Source: JAAXHF01 sp965242605
Lineage (GTDB): Bacteria > Desulfobacterota > Binatia > Bin18
DNA: 64,000 bases
Assembly (NCBI GenBank): GCA_965242605.1
Contig: CBDESS010000001.1
Span: 1,116,001-1,180,000 of the forward strand
Direction: 5' to 3'
Positions 1 through 7,899 of this stretch are shown here, piece by piece. The translations under genes were made by a program, and so were the position numbers. The notes under the pieces were generated by a model. The model did no database searches. It worked only from the letters and a program-made list of their open reading frames with translations, and was not told the DNA's origin. Numbering within the stretch: position 1 is the stretch's first letter; every line of letters begins with the position of its first letter.

Positions 1-2014
1 TAACGGCTCGTCAGGTATTGCGGTTGGCATGTCAACCAACATCCCGCCACATAATCTAGGTGAGGTAGTCAACGCGCTGGTAGCCCTGATTGATGACCCG
101 GAACTGAGCAGCGGCCAGCTTATGCAATATGTCCGGGGGCCGGATTTCCCGACTGGCGGGTTCATTCACGGCCTGGCTGGCATCCGTGAAGCGTATGAAA
201 CCGGCAGAGGCATCATCCAGATGCGGGCCCGGACCTCGGTTGAGGAAAATCAACGAACGGGCAAGAGTGCTATTATTGTTGAAGAAATTCCGTTTCAGGT
301 CAACAAGGCCCGGCTGATTGAACGCATTGCCGAACTGGTCAATGACAAGCGTCTTGAAGGCATCTCAGATATCCGCGACGAGTCAGACCGCGAGGGCATG
401 CGGATTGTCATTGAACTCAAGAAAGACATTATTCCAGATGTGGTCCTCAATCAGCTCTACAAGATGACACCAATGCAGGACTCCTTTGGGGTTATTCTGC
501 TGGCCATTGTTGAGGAGCGACCGCAACTGCTGACGCTCAAACACAGCCTGGTCCATTTTCTGGACCATCGCCGGGCTGTGGTGCGCCGGCGGACCGCTTT
601 CAACCTCGCTGGATCCCAACAACGGCTGCATCTGCTTAGCGGCCTGAAGGTCGCCCTCGATAACCTGGACGCGGTTATCCGGCTCATCCGCGGCGGCGAG
701 AGTCCGCCCAGCGTTCGCCGCCAGCTCATGGTGCGCTATGATATGAGCGAGACCCAGGCACAGGCTATTCTGGACATGCGCTTACAGCGCCTCACTCAGT
801 TGGAGCAGGGAAAAATTGTCGCCGAACACGTCGAGACAGCTGTGTTGATCCACAAGCTTGAAAACATTCTGGCCGACCCGGCTGAAATTGACGATCTCAT
901 CAGCCAGGAATTGCAGGAGATCAAGACACGCTTTGCCGACGAGCGCCGTACAGAGATTCTTGCCGTTAGCGCCGACCTGTCTGTTGAAGACCTGATTGCC
1001 GAAGAGGACATGGCCGTCACCATCTCCCATGCCGGCTATATCAAGCGCACCGCGACCTCGCTGTACCGCTCACAGCGGCGCGGGGGGCGCGGCATTGTGG
1101 CGGCGACCGCGCGTGATGAGGATTTTGTTGAACACCTGTTTGTGTGTTCAACCCACGCCTACCTGCTGGTTTTTACCTCTCTCGGCAAGGTCTACCGGGT
1201 GAAGGTACACGAAATCCCACAGGCCGGTCGGGCCTCAAAAGGCAAGGCGATTATCAACCTGCTGCCGCTTGAAGCAGAGGAAACGATCTCGACTTTTCTG
1301 CCCGTGCGCGAGTTCACACCTGACACCTGGGTCGTTTTTGCCACCCGCAGCGGCCTGGTCAAAAAGACCCCTCTGAAGGACTATGCCAACCCGCGTCAGG
1401 GCGGCATTATCGCCATATCCCTGGCCCCCGGCGATACAGTCATTGGTGTGCGGCTGGCCAGTGCCGATCAGGAAATCCTTCTCTCGACCCAGCATGGCAA
1501 AGCCATCCGCTTTTCCGAGCGGGAGGTTCGTCCTACCAGCCGCCGCACCCAGGGGGTCAAAGGCATCAGCCTGGAGGCAGGCGACAAGGTGATGTCCCTG
1601 GCCGCCCTGAGCCCTGATGAGAGCCTGCTGACTGTCTCCTCTTTGGGTTATGGCAAACGGAGCAGCGTATACGAATATCCGCTGCGATCACGCGCCGGCA
1701 AAGGGATAATTACCATGCGGACGACCGACAAGACAGGCGAGGTTGTCGGCGTGCTACAGGTGACCGACGAGGACCACCTGATGCTGATTACCGATAGTGG
1801 GCGGGTTATCCGGCTGCGCATCCGGGAATTGCGAACCATCGGGCGCAACACCCAGGGGGTACGGCTGTTTGATATCAGCCCCCGGGAACGGGTCGTGAGT
1901 CTGGCTCTCCTGGATGAAGACAGGGAAGAGAACATCGGGGTTGAGCGACAAAACGGCCAAAACAACGGGACGCTGGCTGAACAGACCGGTCTCACCATAC
2001 AGGAGGACATATGA
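1..2014 (+). CDS. gyrA: DNA gyrase subunit A, 3' part (5' end outside window)
   Basis: This is the ATP-independent subunit of the type II topoisomerase that introduces negative supercoils. The frame is open from the first codon of the window and begins with the conserved NGSSGIAVGM segment of the breakage-reunion domain, so the gene starts upstream and the catalytic tyrosine lies outside the window. The coiled-coil and tower region follows, and then a C-terminal beta-pinwheel of repeated blades. The GyrA-box QRRGGRG is present near position 1075, which favours gyrase over ParC. The tail after the last blade is acidic and Asn/Gln-rich, as is usual. The stop overlaps the start of the downstream peroxiredoxin (ATGA), so the two are probably translationally coupled. 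Confidence 0.97.
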   Translation, partial: NGSSGIAVGMSTNIPPHNLGEVVNALVALIDDPELSSGQLMQYVRGPDFPTGGFIHGLAGIREAYETGRGIIQMRARTSVEENQRTGKSAIIVEEIPFQVNKARLIERIAELVNDKRLEGISDIRDESDREGMRIVIELKKDIIPDVVLNQLYKMTPMQDSFGVILLAIVEERPQLLTLKHSLVHFLDHRRAVVRRRTAFNLAGSQQRLHLLSGLKVALDNLDAVIRLIRGGESPPSVRRQLMVRYDMSETQAQAILDMRLQRLTQLEQGKIVAEHVETAVLIHKLENILADPAEIDDLISQELQEIKTRFADERRTEILAVSADLSVEDLIAEEDMAVTISHAGYIKRTATSLYRSQRRGGRGIVAATARDEDFVEHLFVCSTHAYLLVFTSLGKVYRVKVHEIPQAGRASKGKAIINLLPLEAEETISTFLPVREFTPDTWVVFATRSGLVKKTPLKDYANPRQGGIIAISLAPGDTVIGVRLASADQEILLSTQHGKAIRFSEREVRPTSRRTQGVKGISLEAGDKVMSLAALSPDESLLTVSSLGYGKRSSVYEYPLRSRAGKGIITMRTTDKTGEVVGVLQVTDEDHLMLITDSGRVIRLRIRELRTIGRNTQGVRLFDISPRERVVSLALLDEDREENIGVERQNGQNNGTLAEQTGLTIQEDI

Positions 2015-2481
2015 GCATACAGGTTGGGCACAACGCCCCGGATTTCACCCTCAAGACGAGCAAAATGCAAGATTTCACCCTGAGCGAACACCAGGGCAAA
2101 AAGAATGTGGTCCTGCTCTTTGTTCCGCTGGCCTTTACCGGTGGTTGAACAAACGAGTTTGGCTCCGTGCAAGCCAACCTCGACAGTTTACAGAACGAGA
2201 ACACACAGGTCGTCGGCATCAGCGTGGACAGTCCGTTTTCTTTAGACGCCTGGGCCACCAAAGAGGGCTATGAGTTTCCGCTACTGAGCGATTTCAATAA
2301 GGAAGTCGCCGCCGCCTATGACTCCCTCTATTCCAAATTACTGGTGTTCAAAGGCGTAGCCAAACGGAGGGCTTTTGTGATCGACAAAAATGGAGTGGTC
2401 CAGTACGCCTGGCTGAACGATGACGCCGGTACCCTGCCTGACCTTGACGCAATTAAAGCCTGTCTCCAACGGTGCGGCTGA
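2011..2481 (+). CDS. Selenocysteine-containing peroxiredoxin (AhpC/TSA, AhpE-like)
   Basis: This is a thiol/selenol peroxidase that would reduce hydroperoxides in the cytoplasm. Translation from ATG 2011, which has a strong AGGAGG ribosome site, gives a normal AhpC/TSA fold of 156 residues if the TGA at 2146-2148 is read as selenocysteine. The context is PLAFTGG-U-TNEF, and the TGA falls exactly where the peroxidatic Cys of the PLAFTGxC motif lies. Homology continues without a break on both sides (GISVDSPF, LLSDFNKEV, KRRAFVIDKNG). A hairpin follows the TGA at the right distance (2155-2181). Conventional gene calling would give a truncated gene starting at 2167. Sec-containing peroxiredoxins are a known selenoprotein family. 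The selA/B/C/D genes are not in this window. A pseudogene is the alternative, but there is no other lesion in the gene. Confidence 0.88.
2155..2181 (+). promoter_or_regulatory. Putative bacterial SECIS hairpin
   Basis: The mRNA just after the TGA codon can fold into a stem of GAG (2155-2157) with CTC (2179-2181), a single T/C mismatch, then TTGGCT (2159-2164) paired perfectly with AGCCAA (2172-2177). The apical loop is CCGTGCA. The loop begins 16 nt after the TGA, within the spacing known for bacterial SECIS elements, and it contains a G and a U near its 5' side. SelB recognition cannot be shown from sequence alone. Confidence 0.7.
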
Positions 2482-2496
2482 GTTCTTGACCGGACA

Positions 2497-2763
2497 CTAC
2501 CCGCCCGGTTTGAGGCCGGGCGGACCGTATCGATTCCAGAAAACCGGAACAATCATGACACTCAGCACCGCCCAGCCGCCACAGACCAGGCCGTACAACA
2601 TCCACAGATTTCTGGAATATCCGTTCCGACTGGCAAAGACCCGGCACACAACAGCGTCCAGCACATGAATAAAGGCGGCGGTGTGGACCAGCCGCTGAAA
2701 ATCAAGATCATCGGCAAAGAACCGCAAACCGGTAAAATATCCGAGAACTACCTCAACATTCAT
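2497..2763 (-). CDS. Small putative membrane protein
   Basis: An 88-residue minus-strand frame fills the 300-bp space between the peroxiredoxin and the next plus-strand gene. The start at 2763 is preceded by AAAAGGAAG, a reasonable ribosome site. The protein has an amphipathic N-terminus, an aromatic and hydrophobic segment (LVHTAAFIHVLDAVVC), a basic loop (RNGYSRN) and a second hydrophobic segment (GGWAVLSVMIVPVF), which suggests two membrane helices. The frame looks more protein-like than typical shadow frames in this GC-rich DNA. I do not recognise the family and infer no function. Chance is possible because the 3' end runs into the GC-rich hairpin. Confidence 0.4.
   Translation of the reverse strand: MNVEVVLGYFTGLRFFADDLDFQRLVHTAAFIHVLDAVVCRVFASRNGYSRNLWMLYGLVCGGWAVLSVMIVPVFWNRYGPPGLKPGG
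2501..2523. terminator. GC-rich hairpin after peroxiredoxin gene
   Basis: A perfect 8-bp stem, CCGCCCGG/CCGGGCGG, with a 7-nt loop lies 19 nt after the peroxiredoxin stop. It has no T tract on the plus strand, so it may act as a bidirectional hairpin or be a decayed repeat rather than a canonical intrinsic terminator. Confidence 0.35.
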
Positions 2764-2785
2764 CCGTTTCTTCCTTTTCCGCGCA

Positions 2786-3115
2786 ATGGCTGAAGAGAAA
2801 ACAGTACTGGAAAAGCTCTGCGAAGTTGGCGAAGAAAATCTCGCGCGATTTGTCGCAGAGCTACGCTCCAGTCCGATTTTTGCCGAGGAGATTGACCGCA
2901 CCCTGCGCAGCGCGGCGGCGGAAACCAGGGAAAGAGTTGACCAGAACATAGCCGCCCTGCTCTCACTGCTCAACCTCCCCTCCAAGGCCGACTACGACAG
3001 TCTGGCGACGCAGTTGGAAACCGTCCAGGGCAGCCTGGTGAATCTCAATCTCAAACTCGACCGCCTGCTGGCCAAACAGAAAAAAACGCGGACCGGAAAG
3101 AAGTCCAGACACTGA
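2786..3115 (+). CDS. Small coiled-coil protein, phasin/PhaE-like (tentative)
   Basis: This 109-residue, charged, mostly helical protein lacks a signal peptide. The segment around residues 65-95 (LPSKADYDSLATQLETVQ, then a leucine heptad run) resembles the C-terminal helix seen in phasins and in the PhaE subunit of class III polyhydroxyalkanoate synthase. The basic tail (KKTRTGKKSRH) would suit contact with nucleic acid or a granule surface. It sits alone between the peroxiredoxin and the L,D-transpeptidase, and no PHA synthase is visible nearby. No clear ribosome site precedes the ATG. The assignment rests on weak similarity. Confidence 0.6.
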   Translation: MAEEKTVLEKLCEVGEENLARFVAELRSSPIFAEEIDRTLRSAAAETRERVDQNIAALLSLLNLPSKADYDSLATQLETVQGSLVNLNLKLDRLLAKQKKTRTGKKSRH

Positions 3116-3127
3116 GCCATTCCTCAT

Positions 3128-4186
3128 ATGCACCTGAACCGTCCCCCACTGCCTGTCTTTTTTGGGCTCAGAGTGCAAAAGGTCCTTGCATTCCACCTTG
3201 TCAGCCTGTTCCTTCTGGCTCAGCCCTGCTCAGCCTGGGATGAGGAGCGCTTTGCCCGGAAAAAGACCACCGCCTACTCCTACACCCTGCCCGATGGCCA
3301 GGCTGGCACCCGAACAGTGATCGGCTCTCCGCGCACCTACACCGTCCAGGTCAAAGACACCCTGCTCGATATCGCCCGCTCCTTTGACCTGGGCTTTAAC
3401 GAGATCAGCGCCGCCCATCCAGACCTCGATCCCTGGCTGCCCCCACAAGGTACGGAACTCAGCCTGCCGACCTTCTGGGTCCTGCCCAACAGTCGCCCTG
3501 CCGGAGTCGTGGTCAATATCCCGGAAATGCGTCTGTACTATTTCCCGGACCAGGGGAAACACGACGCAGAGCGGCTGGTATTGACCTACCCGGTTGGCCT
3601 TGGCCGTGAAGACTGGCCAACACCCCAGACACCGTTTCGGATTCGGGGCAAAACGGCCAACCCGACCTGGGTGATTCCCGAGTCTATCCGGCAGGAACGG
3701 ATCAAAGAAAAGGGCTGGTCAGAAACCAGCCTGCCGGGTGGGTCGCCGGACAACCCGCTGGGCAAGTATCGGCTGGAATTGAGTCTGTCCCAGGCGTCCG
3801 GTGCCTACGCCATCCACGGTACAAACAACCCCTGGGCGGTCGGCCGAATGGTCACCCACGGCTGCATTCGACTCTATCCGGAAGACATTGCGCGCTTCTT
3901 TGACCTGGTTCAGGTCGGCAGTCCTGGTGAGCTGACCTACCAGCCGGTCAAGGTCGGGATGCGGCACGGTCGAGTCCATGTTGAAGTCCACGCCGATATC
4001 TACGGTCTGATTCCAGACCTGTGGCAACGCGCCCAGCGCGTTGTGCAGGACAGCGGTTGGGTCCATCTGGTTGATCCGGCCCTGCTGGCCCAAGCCCTGC
4101 GCGAGCAGTCCGGCGTTCCAACTGATGTGACAGTCACTTCTGACGAGGAAGAGATCACGGCTCACCTTGCCACAGGAGAGAGTTGA
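3128..4186 (+). CDS. LysM and L,D-transpeptidase (YkuD/ErfK) domain protein
   Basis: This is an exported enzyme of the cell wall that makes 3-3 peptidoglycan crosslinks or attaches lipoproteins. A signal peptide (LAFHLVSLFLLAQPCSA) ends near residue 36. A LysM-like peptidoglycan-binding segment follows (YTVQVKDTLLDIARSF, residues about 70-86). The YkuD catalytic domain covers residues about 125-280 and contains the full active-site signature HGTNNPWAVG then THGCIRLYPEDI, with the nucleophilic Cys and catalytic His. A 70-residue C-terminal tail is family-typical. The stop overlaps an alternative TTG start of the next gene, which indicates an operon with the YjbQ gene. Confidence 0.93.
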   Translation: MHLNRPPLPVFFGLRVQKVLAFHLVSLFLLAQPCSAWDEERFARKKTTAYSYTLPDGQAGTRTVIGSPRTYTVQVKDTLLDIARSFDLGFNEISAAHPDLDPWLPPQGTELSLPTFWVLPNSRPAGVVVNIPEMRLYYFPDQGKHDAERLVLTYPVGLGREDWPTPQTPFRIRGKTANPTWVIPESIRQERIKEKGWSETSLPGGSPDNPLGKYRLELSLSQASGAYAIHGTNNPWAVGRMVTHGCIRLYPEDIARFFDLVQVGSPGELTYQPVKVGMRHGRVHVEVHADIYGLIPDLWQRAQRVVQDSGWVHLVDPALLAQALREQSGVPTDVTVTSDEEEITAHLATGES

Positions 4187-4194
4187 GCGAGCGC

Positions 4195-4590
4195 ATGGAA
4201 CTCAAAGTCCGAACCCGGAAAAAAAATGACGTGCTTGACCTGACCAGACAGATCGCCGAACTCGTCCAACAGGCCGAGCTTGAGCAGGGGGTGTGCCACG
4301 TCTATGTGCCCCACGCTACCGCGGCAATTATTGTCAACGAAAACGATGATCCGCAGATCGGTCAGGACCTGCTCACAGCCCTGGCCGGTCTCATCCCCGA
4401 AGGCGTCTGGCTGCACGACAAGGTTGACGACAATGGCGCGGCGCATCTGAAAGCGACCATCCTGGGCCCGAGCGAAAGCCTTCCTGTCCACCGAGGTCGT
4501 CTGGCGCTCGGCACTTGGCAGGCCATCATGCTGGTGGATTTTGACGGACCGCGCGACCGGACAGTCATTGTCACCCTCACGAGAGCGTGA
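4195..4590 (+). CDS. YjbQ/UPF0047 family protein
   Basis: This is a small beta-barrel protein of the YjbQ family (secondary thiamine-phosphate synthase-like). Members show weak thiamine phosphate synthase activity, but the physiological role is unsettled. The body contains the family signatures CHVYVPHATAAIIVNENDDP, where the His sits in the conserved H-x-T/A-A-A motif, HDKVDDNGAAHLKATILG with a further conserved His, and the C-terminal LGTWQAIMLVDFDGPR. I prefer ATG 4195 because family members begin close to MxLxVRTRK; a TTG at 4183 overlapping the previous stop is possible and lies closer to AGGAG. At 131 residues it is a normal length. Confidence 0.92.
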   Translation: MELKVRTRKKNDVLDLTRQIAELVQQAELEQGVCHVYVPHATAAIIVNENDDPQIGQDLLTALAGLIPEGVWLHDKVDDNGAAHLKATILGPSESLPVHRGRLALGTWQAIMLVDFDGPRDRTVIVTLTRA

Positions 4591-4594
4591 AGAG

Positions 4595-5290
4595 ATGGTA
4601 CGGGCAATCAAAGACTGGCCGGAGTCGGACCGCCCCCGCGAGAAACTGATCGAAAGAGGCCCCGGCGCGCTCTCTAATGCCGAATTGCTGGCGATCCTCC
4701 TGCGGACCGGCAACGCCAGCAGCGGCCAGACTGCCCTTGACCACGGCCGGGACCTCGTTCAGCAGTTTGGCGACTCCTTCCGTCGCCTGGCCGAGGCCAG
4801 CATCGCAGACCTGTGTCAGGTCAAAGGCATCGGCCCGGCCAAGGCCGCCCAGATTCAGGCCAGTCTGGAAATCGCCAGACGGTTTGCCGGCAGGGAGATG
4901 AGGCAGGGCGACCAGTTTCGCTCTTCAGAGGATGTCTTTCACCACTACCAGGAGCAGCTTGGCGGCCTCAGGAAAGAAGAGTTCCACGTCCTGCTGCTTG
5001 ACGCCAAGAACCGTAAACTCAAAGATGTCCGCATCTCAGAGGGCTCGCTGACCTCATCCCTGGTCCACCCCCGTGAAGTCTTTACCGCGGTGGTCCGCGA
5101 GTCCGCGGCCGCAGTCATTCTGATCCACAACCATCCCAGCGGCGACCCTGTCCCGAGTAACGAAGACCTCCAGATTACCCGACGCCTGCGACAGGTCGGC
5201 GAACTCATGGGCGTCCATGTCCTCGACCATCTGATCATCGGCAAAGGTCGCTATGTGAGCTTTGTGGACGACGGATACTGGGAGGCATAG
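4595..5290 (+). CDS. radC: RadC family JAB-domain protein
   Basis: RadC proteins carry an N-terminal UPF0758/helix-hairpin-helix region and a C-terminal JAB/MPN metalloprotease-like domain. A role in DNA repair was proposed historically but is disputed. The N-terminus (IKDWPESDRPREKLIERG) is typical. A helix-hairpin-helix lies near residues 65-90 (LCQVKGIGPAKAAQI). The JAMM metal-binding signature HNHPSGDPVPSNED is intact near residue 180. Start 4595 is chosen over an upstream in-frame ATG at 4541 because the family begins at this point and 4541 lies well inside the YjbQ gene. The gene follows YjbQ by 4 nt. Confidence 0.94.
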   Translation: MVRAIKDWPESDRPREKLIERGPGALSNAELLAILLRTGNASSGQTALDHGRDLVQQFGDSFRRLAEASIADLCQVKGIGPAKAAQIQASLEIARRFAGREMRQGDQFRSSEDVFHHYQEQLGGLRKEEFHVLLLDAKNRKLKDVRISEGSLTSSLVHPREVFTAVVRESAAAVILIHNHPSGDPVPSNEDLQITRRLRQVGELMGVHVLDHLIIGKGRYVSFVDDGYWEA

Positions 5291-5298
5291 GAAACGGG

Positions 5299-6192
5299 AT
5301 GGGGCGGGACCGCGCGCTGGTCGGCAAACAGTATCCGGCTCAGGACTACGGGGTCACGGCCGAAGCTGTGCGCAAATACGCCAGAGCCTGTAACGAGGAT
5401 AACCCGCTCTTTTTTGACAGCAGCCATCCCTCCGGGGTGCTTGCTCCGCCGATGTTCGGGGTGGTGATGGGCTGGCTGCCGGTGATGACGGTCGTGACCG
5501 ACAGCGAGCTGGACATTGATGTGCTGCGGCTCCTGCACACCGAGCAGGATATGCGCTTTGTCCTGCCCGTTATGTCGGGCGATATCATTACCAGTACGGC
5601 GAGCCTGGTGGGTATCGAGAAAAAGATGGGCGGTGAGGCGGTGACGCTTGAGGTGGACAGCGTCAACCAGCGCGGACAGGCCGTCCAGTCCATGCGCTTT
5701 GGGGCTTTTATCCAAGGAGAGGGGGCAACAACGACCGGCCATCGTCGCCCTTCCCTCCTTCGGGACAAGCGACAGCGGGGACGGGGGGTTGAAGCCTTTG
5801 GTCGGTCCCCTCAGGCCCAGCCGCTCGTGCGCGTCAAACAGTCCATTGACCCTGACCAGACCTACCGCTATGCCGAAGCATCGGGCGACCGTAACCCCAT
5901 CCACCTTGATGAGCAGGTTGCCAGAATGGCCGGCCTGCCAGGGATTATCGTCCACGGTCTGTGCACTATGGCATTTACCTCGAAAGTGGTGATTGACCAC
6001 CTGTGCGACCACGAGCCACGCCGCTTGAGGCGGCTCCGGGTGCGTTTCTCACGGCCCGTCTTTCCGGGTCAGACCCTGACCACTGCGGTGTGGCAATCTG
6101 ACCAAGCGGCCGGCGTGTATGCCTACGAGACGTATAACCCGGATGGAAAAGCGGTCATTAAGAACGGGATTGCCGAAATTGCCCCGGCCTAG
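5299..6192 (+). CDS. Double-hotdog MaoC-like hydratase/dehydratase
   Basis: This protein contains two hotdog folds. The N-terminal one (residues about 5-140) is of the FAS1 dehydratase-like type found in 3-hydroxyacyl-CoA dehydratases. The C-terminal MaoC domain (about 175-290) has the catalytic signature DxNPIH (SGDRNPIHLDEQVA) followed by GIIVHGLCTMAF. It would hydrate or dehydrate enoyl/3-hydroxyacyl-CoA thioesters. The two folds are joined by an unusually basic, low-complexity linker (HRRPSLLRDKRQRGRG, about residues 153-168), which looks like inserted sequence rather than conserved protein. It lies 8 nt after radC, with AGGAAAC before the ATG. Confidence 0.88.
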   Translation: MGRDRALVGKQYPAQDYGVTAEAVRKYARACNEDNPLFFDSSHPSGVLAPPMFGVVMGWLPVMTVVTDSELDIDVLRLLHTEQDMRFVLPVMSGDIITSTASLVGIEKKMGGEAVTLEVDSVNQRGQAVQSMRFGAFIQGEGATTTGHRRPSLLRDKRQRGRGVEAFGRSPQAQPLVRVKQSIDPDQTYRYAEASGDRNPIHLDEQVARMAGLPGIIVHGLCTMAFTSKVVIDHLCDHEPRRLRRLRVRFSRPVFPGQTLTTAVWQSDQAAGVYAYETYNPDGKAVIKNGIAEIAPA

Positions 6193-6209
6193 ACTATCTT
6201 CGTCTACTT

Positions 6210-6641
6210 TCAGAACGGCACATCGTCATCGTCCGGTACGGGCGGTGCCTCATAGCCCCCGCCTGAACTGGCCCCCCCGGACTCGTACTGCCCGGACCGG
6301 CCCTCGCCCCCTCCACCGCCGATGAACTGGACCCGCTGGGCGACGATCTCAGTGACATAGCGTTTGTTGCCGTCCCGGTCGTCGTAGCTGCGGGTTTGAA
6401 TCCGGCCCTCAACATAGACCTGTCTGCCCTTGGACAGATATTGCCCGCAGGTTTCAGCCTGTTTGCCCCAGACCACGATGTTGTGCCAATCGGTGCGCTC
6501 CTGGCGTCCCTGTTCCTGGTCCATCCAGGTGTCGGTGGTGGCCACCGGAAAGTTGGCCACCGCGCGTCCGCTTTGGGTAAACCGCACCTCCGGGTCTCTG
6601 CCCAGATTGCCCAGAATAATCGCTTTATTGACAGCAGCCAT
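6210..6641 (-). CDS. ssb: Single-stranded DNA-binding protein
   Basis: This 143-residue SSB protects single-stranded DNA and recruits replication and repair partners. The OB fold occupies residues 1-110 (NKAIILGNLGRDPEVRF, WHNIVVWGKQAETC, KGRQVYVEGRIQTRSY). A Gly/Ser-rich linker follows, and the protein ends in the conserved acidic tip DDDDVPF that binds partner proteins. The start at 6641 has GAGGAGG upstream. A longer frame to 6725 exists, but its extension is part of the duplicated sequence in front of the GTPase genes and is not SSB-like. Confidence 0.97.
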   Translation of the reverse strand: MAAVNKAIILGNLGRDPEVRFTQSGRAVANFPVATTDTWMDQEQGRQERTDWHNIVVWGKQAETCGQYLSKGRQVYVEGRIQTRSYDDRDGNKRYVTEIVAQRVQFIGGGGGEGRSGQYESGGASSGGGYEAPPVPDDDDVPF

Positions 6642-6669
6642 TGATCCGATTCCTCCTCTCCGGCCCAGC

Positions 6670-6796
6670 CTACCACCCTTGTCTTTTGAGTCAATCGGTG
6701 CTAGTTGCGGGTCTATGAGGGCCATATTGGGCTAGTGGCCAGCTTGGCTATCGGGGGCTGTCAGAAACAGGCCACGCGAGCAAGGAGAAGCCAAAT
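6670..6796 (+). repeat. Upstream duplicated segment, copy 1
   Basis: This roughly 127-bp leader directly precedes GTPase gene 1 and recurs with few differences at 7773-7899, directly before GTPase gene 2. Shared blocks include TCAATCGGTGCTAG, TTGGGCTAGTGGCCAGCTTG and CACGCGAGCAAGGAGAAG. The last block contains the ribosome site. The segment probably carries the promoter of the cassette and marks the left end of the duplicated unit. Confidence 0.8.
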
Positions 6797-7534
6797 ATGT
6801 CAATCATTGATGATCTTGGTGATATTATTGAGGAGTTTGACCCTCTGTTTATCGGGCTTGAGGGGCTTGCCCTTCTGTCTAAGGTGCCTGCCCTTCTGTC
6901 GAGACAATGGGATAAGATCGTCGTCAAACTCAAAGGCAAGCAACTCGCAATTCTTGGCGCTCGGGGTGTCGGGAAAACCCACTTGCTCGAGTTTCTTACG
7001 ACCGGCGAGATTCCGGAGAGCTATGAGCAGACCATCCGTGAGGAAGCAACCACCTGGAACCGTCTTCAGCTTCAAGAATTGGACCTGAAAATCGACGAGA
7101 CCCGCGACTTGCCGGGAGGTCCTGACGCATATCGGCAATGGAAGGAACTCTTTCTTGAGGCAGATGTCATTTTCTATCTCTTTCGCATAGACAAGTTGAT
7201 GGAAGATGATGCAGAGGCCAAGGCCCGGGTTCAGAGGGACATGGAGCACATTGGGGGCTGGTTGGAAGACTGGCAGTCAGAATACGACTATCACCCTCCC
7301 TTTTTTCTCATGGGGACGCATGGCGACCTTGCCAATCCCGACTTAACCGCGCTTCCACCCGACAAGCGCGGGGAGTATGAGGACAGGATTCGTGAGCTAC
7401 CAGTCATCCAGGAATGTCTGCTGCGGGCAGGTGGTGGCCACAAAGCGGAAGTTGTGTTGGGAAGCCTGAAGTCGCGTGAAGAGACCGAAGCCTTGGTAGT
7501 CGACATATTTAGACGGTTGGAAGGTCAGTTATGA
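6797..7534 (+). CDS. Small GTPase-like protein, copy 1
   Basis: This cytoplasmic P-loop GTPase-like protein of 245 residues belongs to no family I can name. Motifs are a Walker A GARGVGKT (about residues 55-62), a candidate switch II DLPGG (near 100), a G4-like GTHGDLAN in place of NKxD, and a G5-like GSLKS near the C-terminus. The strand between (ADVIFYLFRIDKL) has the hydrophobic pattern of G-domain beta-4. The N-terminal 40 residues (DPLFIGLEGLALLSKVPALL) differ from copy 2 and may form an amphipathic helix. The last codons overlap the next gene (ATGA), so the two are coupled. The divergence of the N-termini and near-identity of the G domains suggest duplication followed by specialisation. 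Confidence 0.8.
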   Translation: MSIIDDLGDIIEEFDPLFIGLEGLALLSKVPALLSRQWDKIVVKLKGKQLAILGARGVGKTHLLEFLTTGEIPESYEQTIREEATTWNRLQLQELDLKIDETRDLPGGPDAYRQWKELFLEADVIFYLFRIDKLMEDDAEAKARVQRDMEHIGGWLEDWQSEYDYHPPFFLMGTHGDLANPDLTALPPDKRGEYEDRIRELPVIQECLLRAGGGHKAEVVLGSLKSREETEALVVDIFRRLEGQL

Positions 7535-7737
7535 GTGAAATGTCTTTGTCGTTTCGGGCGCAAAGCCTGGACAATCTCACTCCTGACCCTATGGAGCATG
7601 ACGGTAAGACTCTTGAAGACCAGGAACAACGCCAACAACTCGTTCAGGATATCGATCGGGTGTCAATTGATGGCTCCCCGGTACACCCGGACCCGGGTCC
7701 CAGGCTGGGTTTTTGTCCCCAATCTCATCGGTGCTAG
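7531..7737 (+). pseudogene. Truncated copy of GTPase partner protein
   Basis: The first 45 or so residues (SLSFRAQSLDNLTPDPME and following) match the start of the partner at 8565. The frame then diverges: the shared GTCCCAGGC...GTCCCCAATCTCA segment is read in another frame because the T run is shorter here, and a stop follows at 7737. The transmembrane and C-terminal parts of copy 2 are missing. It could still make a 68-residue cytoplasmic peptide, but it most likely is a remnant of the cassette duplication. Confidence 0.7.
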
Positions 7738-7772
7738 ACATTGCACACAACCTCAGCAACATGGCGACGAGT

Positions 7773-7899
7773 CTACCAACCTTGTCTTTTAGGTCAATCG
7801 GTGCTAGGGGTGGGTCCATGCGGGCCACATTGGGCTAGTGGCCAGCTTGGCTATCGGGGGCTGTTAGAAACAGGCCACGCGAGCAAGGAGAAGCTAAAT
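7773..7899 (+). repeat. Upstream duplicated segment, copy 2
   Basis: This is the second copy of the 127-bp leader found at 6670-6796. It ends in the ribosome site AGCAAGGAGAAG, 6 nt before the GTPase 2 start. It supports choosing ATG 7900 rather than the upstream in-frame ATG at 7741. Confidence 0.8.

Noticed and set aside
2167..2481. Peroxiredoxin starting after the TGA
   Set aside because: The start lacks a ribosome site and would omit the whole catalytic N-terminus; the full frame with TGA read as Sec explains the homology on both sides.
6642..6725. Longer SSB N-terminus
   Set aside because: The extension is the repeated leader shared with the GTPase copies, not SSB-like sequence; the SSB start at 6641 has a ribosome site.
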